Assembly (NCBI RefSeq): GCF_001426925.1
Contig: NZ_LMFR01000022.1
Span: forward strand, 62,001-126,000
DNA from: Microbacterium sp. Root53
Lineage (GTDB): Bacteria; Actinomycetota; Actinomycetes; Actinomycetales; Microbacteriaceae
Direction: 5' to 3'
Length of the DNA stretch: 64,000 nucleotides
The position numbers and the translations under genes are program-made. The notes under the pieces are model-generated. The model searched no databases and was not told where the DNA came from. It was given only the letters and a program-made list of their open reading frames with translations. This document shows positions 52,079 to 63,268 of this stretch, one piece after another (the first letter of the stretch is position 1; each line of letters begins with the position of its first letter).

Positions 52079-52082
<4 letters not shown>

Positions 52083-53101
52083 TTGTCGTCCTCCTTCTCG
52101 GCCTCGGCGGCCGCCTCGGCCTCGGCCGCCGCCTCGGCCTCGATGACCTCGGCGCCCACGGCCGCGGAGGCCTCGGCGTCGGTGGTCGGGTCGGCCTCGA
52201 CGACCGGGATGCGGCCGGTCACGACGCCGAGGTCGAGCTCCTGGTGCGCGCCCAGGTACGCGTCGATCACGGCCGGGTTCTTCATGACCTCGTCGGGGGC
52301 GCCCTCGGCGACCACCTTGCCCTCGGCCATCACGACGACCCAGTCGGCGATGTGGCGGACCATGTGCATGTCGTGCTCGACGAACAGCACCGTCATGCCC
52401 TCGTCCTTCAGGTTGAGGATGTGGTCGAGCAGCGACTCGGTCAGGGCCGGGTTCACGCCCGCCATCGGCTCGTCGAGCATGACGAGCGTCGGCTGGGTCA
52501 TGAGCGAACGGGCCATCTCGAGCAGCTTCTTCTGGCCGCCCGACAGCCCCGCCGCGAGGTCGTCGCGCTTGGCGTCCAGCTTGAACTTGACGAGCAGCTC
52601 CTCGGCGCGCGCCTCGGTGTCGGCGTCCTGCTTGCGCCACAGCGCCGGGATCAGACTGTGCCAGAAGCGCTCGCCCACGTGGTTCTGCTGGCCGAGCTTC
52701 ATGTTGTCCATGACGCTCAGTCGGCCCAGCGCCTTGGTGAGCTGGAACGTGCGGACCAGGCCCATCCGCGCCACCTTGTGGGCCGGGACGTGCGCGAGGT
52801 CGTGACCGTCGTACGACCAGGTGCCCGCATTGGGCTTGTCGAAGCCCGTCAGCAGGTTGAACAGCGTGGTCTTTCCCGCGCCGTTGGGGCCGATCAGCGC
52901 CGTGATCGCGCCGCGCGGGATCTCGAGGTGCTCGACGTCCACGGCCGTGAGGCCGCCGAACGTGCGCTTGACGCCGTCCGCGACGATGATCGGGTCGACC
53001 TTCTTGACGCCGGGGGCCGCCTCGCCCACGTGCAGGCCCGTGGTCTTGGGCCGCGGCACGGATGCGGTCACCGGCTGCCGGGGAGTGTTCTCAACGGACA
53101 A
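52079..53101 (-). CDS. livG: Branched-chain amino acid ABC transporter ATP-binding protein LivG
   Basis: The 340-residue ATPase has GPNGAGKTT, LSGGQKKLLEMARSLM and MLDEPMAGVNP, plus the LivG-type ending AYLGAHQELD. A 70-residue Ala/Glu-rich acidic tail follows. The start is TTG at 53101 with AAGGAG 8 nt upstream, overlapping the livM end by 11 nt. Confidence 0.94.
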
Positions 53102-54071
53102 AGGTCAGCTCCTTCTTGTCGCCGAGGATGCCCTGCGGCATGAAGACGACCAGCAGCATCAGCGCCACCCCGACGAGGATGAAGCGCAGCGTACCCGCCT
53201 GGACGTCGGTCATGAAGGGGATGATGTCGGCCTTGGTCAGCGCCGGCAGGAAGTTGGACAGGAACGTCTGGATCACCCAGAAGATGAGCGATCCGAGCAG
53301 CGGCCCGAACACGGTGGCCGCGCCGCCGAGCAGCAACGCCGTCCATACGAAGAACGTCAGCGACGTGACGTAGACGCCGGGGCTCACGGCCGACGGCAGC
53401 GCGTACACGACGCCGCCCGCGGCCATGATCACGCCGCCCAGCACGAGCGACTGCATCTTGTACGAGAAGACGTTCTTGCCGAGCGAGCGGATGGCGTCCT
53501 CGTCCTCGCGGATGCCCTTCATCACGCGGCCCCACGGGCTGCGCGTGAGCATCCACACCACGAGCGCGGCGAACGCGAGCGTCAGGATGCCCATGATGCG
53601 CACCCACCACTGCGTCTCGTTGTACGCCCACGGGCCGAAGCCGTACGTGCCGTCCGGGATCGGGTTCGACTCGCGGAAGCTGCCGTGGTAGCCCGCGAGG
53701 CCGTCGGCCGATCCGGTGACGGCGTCGAAGGTGGTGGTGAGGAACAGCAGGCGCAGCACCTCGGCCGCCGCGATGGTCGCGATGGCGAGGTAGTCGCCGC
53801 GCAGGCGCAGGGTCGGGATGCCGAGGATGAGCGCGAACACGGCCGCGGCCGCGAGGCCGACGAGCGCCGCGAGCCACCACGGGAAGCCGAACGTGAGGAT
53901 CGAGATCGCGTAGCCGTACGCGCCGAGCGCCATGAAGCCCGCGACGCCCATGTTCAGCAGGCCGCCGTAGCCGAAGTGCATGGCGAGGCCGAGCGCCGCG
54001 AGGGCGTAGCCCATGGTGGCGGGGCTGAGGATCGATGACAGCGTGTTGTCGAAGATCTGGGACCAGTTCAT
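53091..54071 (-). CDS. livM: Branched-chain amino acid ABC transporter permease LivM
   Basis: The 326-residue permease has about nine or ten membrane segments and the EAA-like loop SPWGRVMKGIREDEDAIRSLG. GTTLFGAV-type end LVVFMPQGILG is typical of LivM. ATG 54071 has AGGTG 7 nt upstream; GTG 54080, directly after the livH stop, is an alternative. Confidence 0.93.
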   Translation of the reverse strand: MNWSQIFDNTLSSILSPATMGYALAALGLAMHFGYGGLLNMGVAGFMALGAYGYAISILTFGFPWWLAALVGLAAAAVFALILGIPTLRLRGDYLAIATIAAAEVLRLLFLTTTFDAVTGSADGLAGYHGSFRESNPIPDGTYGFGPWAYNETQWWVRIMGILTLAFAALVVWMLTRSPWGRVMKGIREDEDAIRSLGKNVFSYKMQSLVLGGVIMAAGGVVYALPSAVSPGVYVTSLTFFVWTALLLGGAATVFGPLLGSLIFWVIQTFLSNFLPALTKADIIPFMTDVQAGTLRFILVGVALMLLVVFMPQGILGDKKELTFVR

Positions 54072-54080
54072 GAGCGGCAC

Positions 54081-55409
54081 CTATCCGATTCGCTCGCGGC
54101 GGCCGAGGATGCCCTGCGGCCGGACCAGAAGGATGATGATGAGGACCACGAGCGCGCCCGCGTAGCGCAGGTCGGCCGGGATCCAGAGGCTCGACGCCTC
54201 GACGAGGACGCCGATGATGATCGAGCCGACGAGCGCGCCGAACGCCGTGCCGAGGCCGCCGAGCGTGACCGCCGCGAACACGAGCAGCAGGATCTGCGCT
54301 CCCATGTCCCAGCGGATGCCGGGGCGGTAGTACGCGTACAGGATGCCCGCGAGGCCCGCCAGGGCGCCCGAGATGATCCAGACGACGCGCACGACGCGGT
54401 CGACGTCGATGCCGCTGGCGGCGGCGAGCGACGGGTTGTCCGAGATCGCGCGGGTCGCCTTGCCGAGGCGGCTGCGGGTGAGCCACAGCGCGAATGCGAC
54501 GATCACGACGATCGAGATGCCCATCGAGACCAGGTCGTTGAGCGTGGTGCTCACGGCCCCGCCGAGGGGGATGGACACGGACGGCACCATCGCCGGGAGC
54601 TGCTGCGTGTCGCCGCCGATGAAGAACTGGAACACGTACCGCAGCGCGAGCGACAGACCGATCGACAGGATCATCAGCTGCACGACGCCGACGCCCTTGC
54701 GGCGCAGGGGCCGCCAGATGCCGATGTCGAGCACGAGGCCGAGCAGGGCGCTCAGGATGATCGCGACGGGGATGCCCAGCCAGACCGGGAGGGCGAGCGA
54801 CGCCGGTCCCACCAGGAACAGGGCCGCCACCGCGCCGAACGTCACCATCTCCGCGTGCGCGAAGTTGGAGATGCCGGTCGTGCCGAACACGAGCGAGAGG
54901 CCGACGGCGGCGAGGCCGAGCATGAGGCCGAAGTTGAGGCCCAGCAGCAGACGCTGCAGCAGCTGGTCGAAGAAGCTCGTGACGTTGCGCTCGCCCTCGC
55001 CGATGAAGAAGTTCACGGTGAGGCGGCCGCCCTGGCCCATCTCGGCGGTCGTGACGTTCGGGGCGCCGTCGCCGTCCGTGTCCTCGACCACCGCGATGCC
55101 CTCGGGCAGGGTCTGCTCGTCGAGCGTGACCGTGTACTCGACGCCCTTCTCGGGCACCTTGACCGACCAGCGGCCCTCGTCGTTGGTCTCGACGTCTTGG
55201 ACGCCGCCGGGTCCGTCGATGCTCAGCGCCACGCCCTCCAGGGGCTCGCCGTCGAGCTGGACGTTTCCGCTGATCGTGTACGGGTCCCCCTCGGCCGCAT
55301 GGGCGGCGGTGGGCAGCAGCAGGGCCGCGAAGAGGGCGGCGAGGAAGGTCGCGAGGGCGACGATCGCACCAGATCGGGTACGCCTCGGGGAGGCGGTTCT
55401 GGGGTTCAT
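54081..55409 (-). CDS. livH: LivH permease with N-terminal signal peptide and secreted beta domain
   Basis: The 442-residue protein is unusual. Residues 1-39 are a signal peptide (ending TAAHA-AEG), residues 45-135 form an extracellular CarboxypepD_reg/SdrB-like beta-sandwich (ISGNVQLDGEPLEGVALSI, EGRWSVKVPEKG), and only from about 150 does the LivH permease begin (LLLGLNFGLMLGLAAVGLSL), with loop SRLGKATRAISDNPSLAAASG. Normal LivH has about 290 residues. First gene of the operon; a palindrome lies at the predicted transcription start. Confidence 0.92.
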   Translation of the reverse strand: MNPRTASPRRTRSGAIVALATFLAALFAALLLPTAAHAAEGDPYTISGNVQLDGEPLEGVALSIDGPGGVQDVETNDEGRWSVKVPEKGVEYTVTLDEQTLPEGIAVVEDTDGDGAPNVTTAEMGQGGRLTVNFFIGEGERNVTSFFDQLLQRLLLGLNFGLMLGLAAVGLSLVFGTTGISNFAHAEMVTFGAVAALFLVGPASLALPVWLGIPVAIILSALLGLVLDIGIWRPLRRKGVGVVQLMILSIGLSLALRYVFQFFIGGDTQQLPAMVPSVSIPLGGAVSTTLNDLVSMGISIVVIVAFALWLTRSRLGKATRAISDNPSLAAASGIDVDRVVRVVWIISGALAGLAGILYAYYRPGIRWDMGAQILLLVFAAVTLGGLGTAFGALVGSIIIGVLVEASSLWIPADLRYAGALVVLIIILLVRPQGILGRRERIG

Positions 55410-55458
55410 GGATCCTCCGGTCCACGGACGGCGGTGGGGTGGGCCGCCCGGGGTGGTA

Positions 55459-55473
55459 TGAACGGGTCGTTCA
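55459..55473. promoter_or_regulatory. Palindromic operator candidate upstream of livH
   Basis: TGAACG-GGT-CGTTCA is a perfect 6-3-6 palindrome. It begins 2 nt past the +1 predicted from TAGGCT (minus strand, 55482-55487), a good place for a repressor such as TetR or GntR type. Confidence 0.5.
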
Positions 55474-55481
55474 AACGTAAG

Positions 55482-55487
55482 AGCCTA
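55482..55487 (-). promoter_or_regulatory. -10 box candidate of liv operon
   Basis: TAGGCT on the minus strand gives +1 near 55475 and a 65-nt leader to livH. The -35 is poor. Confidence 0.45.
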
Positions 55488-55603
55488 ATGTGTCCTGAAC
55501 ATTTCCTGATAGCGATCCGTGACCTTCGGGGGCGATCTGCTACCGGCTGGCCGATATCTCCCGAGCGTTCTGCTCCGCGGAATAGTTCCAGGGTCCGGAG
55601 CCT

Positions 55604-57196
<1,593 letters not shown>

Positions 57197-57406
57197 TACT
57201 TTCTCTCTCACGCCCGTCGCACGCTCGGGGCCCGCAAGCGGGCGCCCTCGCGAGCGACGAACGTCGCTTCGCTCCGTTCGGGCGTGAGGGCGCGCTTCGC
57301 GCGCGGGCCGCATCCGCGGCACGCTCGCTTCGCTCGCACGACGGTCGATGCGGGGGTCACAGGGGAGGGGTTCCGGAGTCTGCGGGGCGGGACTAGCCTG
57401 ACCGGC
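57197..57406. other. Palindrome-rich spacer after guaB
   Basis: Holds a GCCCGC/GCGGGC mini-hairpin (57230-57243), an inverted CGAACG/CGTTCG pair (57258-57280) and several GCTTCGC elements related to the core of the dispersed repeat. One of these may terminate guaB. The DUF2277 promoter lies at its right end. Confidence 0.5.
57394..57399 (+). promoter_or_regulatory. -10 box of leaderless DUF2277 gene
   Basis: TAGCCT ends 7 nt before the ATG at 57407. This supports ATG 57407 as the native start even though the frame breaks after eight codons. Confidence 0.6.
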
Positions 57407-57675
57407 ATGTGCCGGAGCATCCACACCCTCACAACTTCGAGCCGAAGGCGACCTCGGAGGAGGTGCACGCCGCGGCCCTGCAGTACGTGCGCAAGATCGC
57501 GGGCACGACCAAGCCGTCGAGGGCGAACAAGGACGCGTTCGACCACGCCGTGCACGAGATCGCGCACATCACGCAGCACCTGCTCGACGCGCTCGTGACC
57601 ACCGCCCCGCCGAAGAACCGCGAGGTCGAGGCCGAGAAGGCGCGCGCCCGCGCCGCCGGCCGCTACGCGGCGTGA
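57407..57675 (+). pseudogene. DUF2277 family protein with apparent single-base deletion
   Basis: The frame from ATG 57407 reads MCRSIHTL and then fails (TTSS...). The family reads MCRxIHTLHNFEPxAT, and the +2 frame continues HNFEPKATSEEVHAAALQYV to GRYAA. Adding one C after 57430 (CTCACAAC to CTCCACAAC) restores an 89-residue protein. A GTG at 57409 opens the downstream frame but yields MPEHPHPHNFEP, unlike the family. Either a consensus error or a new mutation. DUF2277 has no known function. Confidence 0.85.
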
Positions 57676-57712
57676 TTCTCTTCTCACGCCCCCTCCCCGG
57701 AGGTCCGAGCCC

Positions 57713-57754
57713 GGTCGTTGAGCGGAGCGAGCGCCAGCGAGCGGAGTCGAAACG
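57713..57754 (+). repeat. Dispersed repeat, copy 13 (+)
   Basis: GGTCGTTGAGCGGAG to GTCGAAACG with internal CGAGCGCCAGCGAG, 37 nt after DUF2277. Confidence 0.9.
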
Positions 57755-57865
57755 GGCCGATCCCCACGGCTACCCCACACGCCGCTTCGCGGCGCGCGGG
57801 GCCCCTCGCCGCGTGGGCCCAGAGCGGAGCGAGTCGAGGCCGCGGGCCCCGTTCCCGGGCGACGG

Positions 57866-57871
57866 TAGGCT
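57866..57871 (+). promoter_or_regulatory. -10 box of leaderless guaB3
   Basis: TAGGCT ends 6 nt before the GTG at 57878; +1 predicted at the start codon. Confidence 0.68.
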
Positions 57872-57877
57872 GGGATC

Positions 57878-59002
57878 GTGACCACGGAGATCGAGCTGGG
57901 CCGCGGCAAGCGGGCACGACGGGCGTACGCGTTCGACGACATCGCGGTGGTGCCGTCGCGCCGCACGCGCAACCCCGAGGACGTGTCGACCGACTGGTCG
58001 ATCGACGCCTTCCACTTCGGCATCCCCGTGCTGGGCGCGCCGATGGACTCGGTGGTCAGCCCGCGCACCGCGATCATGCTGGGCCAGCTCGGCGGCCTGG
58101 GCGTGCTCGACCTCGAGGGCCTCTGGACCCGCTACGAGGACCCGGAGCCCCTGCTCGCCGAGATCGCGTCGCTGCCCGACGAGGTCGCCACGAGCCGGAT
58201 GCAGCAGCTGTACGCCGCGCCGATCAAGCCCGAGCTGGTGACCGAGCGGATCAACGAGATCCGCGCCGCCGGCGTCACGGTCGCGGGAGCGCTCAGCCCG
58301 CAGCGTACGCAGGAGCTGTACGAGACGGTCGTCGCGGCCGGCGTCGACCTGTTCGTGATCCGCGGCACCACGGTGTCGGCCGAGCACGTCTCGAGCGAGG
58401 CCGAGCCCCTGAACCTCAAGAAGTTCATCTACGACCTGGATGTGCCGGTGATCGTGGGCGGCGCGTCCACCTACACGGCCGCGCTGCACCTCATGCGCAC
58501 CGGCGCCGCGGGCGTGCTGGTCGGCTTCGGCGGCGGAGCCGCCTCGACCACGCGCACGACGCTCGGCATCCACGCGCCGATGGCGAGCGCGGTGGCCGAC
58601 GTCGCCGGCGCGCGCCGCGACTACCTCGACGAGTCCGGCGGCCGCTACGTGCACGTGATCGCCGACGGCGGCGTGGGCACGTCGGGCGACGTCGTCAAGG
58701 CGCTCGCGATGGGCGCAGACGCGGTCATGCTCGGCGTCGCGCTCGCGCGCGCTACCGACGCCCCCGGCAAGGGCTTCCACTGGGGCCCCGAGGCGCACCA
58801 CCCGAAGCTGCCGCGCGGCCGTCGCGTGAAGGTGCCGCAGGTCGGCACCCTCGAGGAGGTCCTGTACGGCCCGGCCGCGCAGGCCGACGGCACCGCGAAC
58901 CTGATCGGCGCGCTGCGCAAGTCGATGGCCACGACCGGCTACTCCGACCTGAAGGAGTTCCAGCGCGTCGAGGTCGTCGTGGCTCCGTACGAGCGCGCCT
59001 GA
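57878..59002 (+). CDS. guaB3: GuaB3-type IMP dehydrogenase/GMP reductase-family protein
   Basis: The 374-residue protein has the IMPDH barrel (VPSRRTRNPEDVSTDWSID, GAPMDSVVSPRTAIMLGQLGG) but no CBS domains. At the catalytic-loop position it reads FGGGAASTTRTTLG, with Ser where GuaB has Cys312. VHVIADGGVGTSGDVVKAL follows. Some family members have been reported as GMP reductases; the reaction here is uncertain. Leaderless GTG start. Confidence 0.92.
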   Translation: MTTEIELGRGKRARRAYAFDDIAVVPSRRTRNPEDVSTDWSIDAFHFGIPVLGAPMDSVVSPRTAIMLGQLGGLGVLDLEGLWTRYEDPEPLLAEIASLPDEVATSRMQQLYAAPIKPELVTERINEIRAAGVTVAGALSPQRTQELYETVVAAGVDLFVIRGTTVSAEHVSSEAEPLNLKKFIYDLDVPVIVGGASTYTAALHLMRTGAAGVLVGFGGGAASTTRTTLGIHAPMASAVADVAGARRDYLDESGGRYVHVIADGGVGTSGDVVKALAMGADAVMLGVALARATDAPGKGFHWGPEAHHPKLPRGRRVKVPQVGTLEEVLYGPAAQADGTANLIGALRKSMATTGYSDLKEFQRVEVVVAPYERA

Positions 59003-59017
59003 CCCGCCGCCCCCGAC

Positions 59018-59881
59018 GTGACCGACCCTGACGCCGCGGGCGAGGCCGACGCACTGGTCTTCCCGCCCACGCTGCGGGAGGTCATGCTCCGGCCGCGGTG
59101 GATCGCGATGCTCGCGCTCTGCCTGGCCGTCGCGGGCGTGTTCGCCTGGCTCGGGCAGTGGCAGCTGTCCAGCGCGGTCGACACCGACCCGATGCCGGCC
59201 GGCGCGACCGAGGAGGTGCGCCCGATCGCCGAGGTGGTCGAGCCCGGGCAGTACCTCGAGGAGCCGCTGGTCGGCCAGCGCGTCGAGGTCGAGGGCCGCT
59301 GGGTGCCGCGCGACTTCATCGTCGTGTCGTCGCGCTTCAACGACGACGTCGAGGGGTTCTGGGTCACGGGGCAGCTGCGCGTCGAGGGTGCGGCCGAGCC
59401 CACCTCGCTCGCGGTGGCGATCGGATGGACCGAGACGCGCGAGCGGGCGGACGCCGCCGTCGCGGCCCTGGACGCGGCCGCGCGCTCCGGGGATGGCGCC
59501 GTCACGCTGACCGGGCGGATCATCTCCGACGAGGGCCCTGCCCTGCCGCCCGCGGGCGCGGACCCCCTCGAGCAGACCCGGATGTCGCCCGCCGCGCTGC
59601 TGAGCCGCTGGCACGAGGCCGACGGGTCGCCCGTCGCGCCGATCGACGTGTACCGGCCCTACCTGACGGCATCCGACCCCACCGGCGGCCTGGCGGACGC
59701 CGGTCTCGACGAGATCTCGTCGCCCGCGCCCGAGCTCGGCAGCCCGGTCAACTGGCTCAACGTCTTCTACGCCGCCGAGTGGGCGATCTTCGCGGGCTTC
59801 GCGTTCTACCTCTGGTACCGCCTCGCCAAGGACGCCTGGGAGCGCGAGGTCGAGGGCGACGTCGACCTCGACGAGGAGTAG
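59018..59881 (+). CDS. SURF1-family cytochrome oxidase biogenesis protein
   Basis: The 287-residue protein has N- and C-terminal membrane segments (about 30-48 and 240-262) around an external domain with GQWQLSS (the FxxGxWQ-type motif), VEVEGRWVPRDFIVVSSRFN, and NWLNVFYAAEWAIFAGFAFY. SURF1 helps assemble haem in cytochrome c oxidase. The GTG start, 15 nt after guaB3, has no clear ribosome-binding site. Confidence 0.93.
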   Translation: MTDPDAAGEADALVFPPTLREVMLRPRWIAMLALCLAVAGVFAWLGQWQLSSAVDTDPMPAGATEEVRPIAEVVEPGQYLEEPLVGQRVEVEGRWVPRDFIVVSSRFNDDVEGFWVTGQLRVEGAAEPTSLAVAIGWTETRERADAAVAALDAAARSGDGAVTLTGRIISDEGPALPPAGADPLEQTRMSPAALLSRWHEADGSPVAPIDVYRPYLTASDPTGGLADAGLDEISSPAPELGSPVNWLNVFYAAEWAIFAGFAFYLWYRLAKDAWEREVEGDVDLDEE

Positions 59882-59915
59882 GCCCGGGGCGGATCGGACG
59901 CCCAGCCGCCGCCGA

Positions 59916-59921
59916 TAGACT
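59916..59921 (+). promoter_or_regulatory. -10 box of leaderless DUF3817 gene
   Basis: TAGACT ends 7 nt before the ATG at 59929, predicting +1 at 59928. Confidence 0.6.
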
Positions 59922-59928
59922 GGTGTCC

Positions 59929-60452
59929 ATGCCGCAGCCCAAGCTCGCCACCTTCCCGCAGATCCGGGGCGCGCTGCGGTTCTACCAGATCTGCTCCGTC
60001 ATCACCGGCGTCGGCCTGCTGCTGCTCGTGGCCGAGATGATCCTGAAGTACACGCCCCTGCACGTGGAGCTCTTCCTCGGCGGCTCGGGCGGCTTCCTCT
60101 GGTTCGCCGACGTGATCGCGCAGGACTGCGTGTGGTACTCGCAGTTCGTGCCCGGCTCGACCGCCTGCGAGATGATCTCGACCGGCGACGGGATCAACCT
60201 GTCGCTCGGCATCCTGATCATCCACGGCTGGTTCTACGTCGTGTACCTGTTCGCCTGCTTCCGCGTGTGGAGCCTGATGCGGTGGCCGTTCGGCCGCTTC
60301 ATCCTGCTCGCCGGCGGCGGCGTCATCCCCTTCCTCTCCTTCTTCATGGAAGTCCGCGTCGCTCGCGACGTGAAGCGCTATCTGGCCGAGCGCGAAGCCG
60401 CGGCCGCCGAGAAGGCCGCTGCCAAGGCCGCATCCCCACAGGAGGTCGCTTC

Positions 60453-60456
<4 letters not shown>
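59929..60456 (+). CDS. DUF3817 integral membrane protein
   Basis: The 175-residue protein has three to four membrane segments ([59 protein letters not shown]) and an Ala/Glu/Lys-rich C-terminus. The HGW..Y.....F..W pattern is that of DUF3817. It lies just before guaA in many Microbacteriaceae, and its TGA overlaps the guaA GTG. Function unknown. Confidence 0.9.
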
Positions 60457-62066
<1,610 letters not shown>

Positions 62067-62082
62067 TCCCGCCCCTTTCGTG

Positions 62083-62115
62083 AGAGCACGTGTCCTGAGC
62101 GAGGACACGTGCTCT
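62083..62115. terminator. Terminator after guaA
   Basis: AGAGCACGTGTCCT (62083-62096) and AGGACACGTGCTCT (62102-62115) are perfect 14-bp arms with a 5-nt loop, between convergent guaA and lysR. A second perfect palindrome with a CACGTG core (62143-62156) follows. Confidence 0.85.
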
Positions 62116-62142
62116 CTGCGTCGAGAGGGCGTGTCGTCGCTG

Positions 62143-62156
62143 ACAACACGTGTTGT
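62143..62156. repeat. 14-bp palindrome ACAACACGTGTTGT
   Basis: Perfect palindrome with a CACGTG core, third such core in 66 bp. It may be a protein-binding site or part of the lysR terminator. Confidence 0.45.
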
Positions 62157-62184
62157 GAGGGGCCGGGGGTGGGGCGCCCGCGGC

Positions 62185-63101
62185 TCAGGGGGCGCGCTCG
62201 CCCAGGAGGACCTCGCGCTGGGCGGCGGACTCCGCCACGATGGCCTCCATCACGGCCGCGACGGCGGGCCGCCGCCAGCTCTCGAGATGCACCACGGCGA
62301 AGTAGGGGAGGCGGTCGTGCACCTCATCCGGCAGCAGCCGCACGAGATCCGGGTGCCGCGATGCCATGAAGCAGGGCAGGAAGCCGATCCCCGCGCCCGC
62401 GCGGGTGGCCTCGAGATGCACGAACACGTTGGTCGAGGTCAGCGCGTCGCGGATCCCGGGCAGCAGCCGGCGGGGCGCATCGAGCGCGTCGACCTGCAGC
62501 ATCGAGTCGACGAAGTAGACAGGCGGTGCCCGAGCGCCTCCTCGACCGACGCGGGCGCGCCGTGACGCGCCACGTAGTCGCGCGACGCGTACAGCCCGAG
62601 CGCGTACTCGCCGAGCTTCACCGCGCGGGCGCGGCTGACCTGCGGGGTGCCGACGACCACCTCGATGTCCACGCCGGAGCGGTGCTGCGCGGCCAGGCGC
62701 GTGACCGTGACGCTCTCGACCGAGAGATCCGGATGCCTCTCCCGCAGCCGGGCGATCGCCGGCGACGCGATGTAGGCGGCGAAGCCGTCGGTCGTCGACA
62801 TCCGCACGACCCCCGTCACCATGTCCTGCTCGCTCTCGTCGCCGCCCAGCGCGGACATGGCCGCGGCGATCGTCTCGCCGGCGCGCACCGCGCGCTCGCC
62901 CAGCCGCGTGAGCTCCCAGCCGTCGGCGCCGCGCACCAGCACGCGCCCGCCCAGGGCGTGGTCGAGGGCCGCGATGTTGCGGGCCACCGTGGTGTGGGTG
63001 AGGCCCAGCGCCTGCGCCGCGGTCGTGTACCGGCCGGAGCGAGCGACCTCGAGCAGCACGAGCAGGTGCTCGGGGGAGGGCGCGGGCGACGGTGCGGGCA
63101 T
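62185..63101 (-). pseudogene. LysR-family regulator with apparent single-base deletion
   Basis: From ATG 63101 the protein has a LysR winged HTH (LLVLLEVARSGRYTTAAQALG, THTTVARNIAALDHALG) and an effector domain up to GHRL, where the frame fails. Adding one C between 62520 and 62521 on the + strand restores GHRLVYFVDSMLQVDALDAP and runs to GERAP, a normal 305-residue LysR. The 917-nt span is one base short. The gene is divergent from the MHS transporter, so it probably controls it. Leaderless -10 at 63109-63114. Confidence 0.87.
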
Positions 63102-63108
63102 GGAGGCC

Positions 63109-63114
63109 ACGGTA
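63109..63114 (-). promoter_or_regulatory. -10 box of leaderless lysR
   Basis: On the minus strand TACCGT ends 7 nt before the ATG at 63101, predicting +1 at 63102. Confidence 0.55.
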
Positions 63115-63268
63115 CCCGCCGATGTGCAGAATCGTTCACCGCGTGTGCCGAGTTGGCCATTGTGTGCACATGCGGGGATCGCGAGGATCGTGACGTCACG
63201 CGACCCGTGACCCGCGCACCGGCAGAGCGGCCGGCGCGACGTCGATGAAGACGACCCAGGAGGATCCC

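Noticed and set aside
53068..55425. 785-codon minus-strand open frame over livM-livH
   Set aside because: Same strand but another frame than livM/livH, which have clear family motifs; this frame has none.
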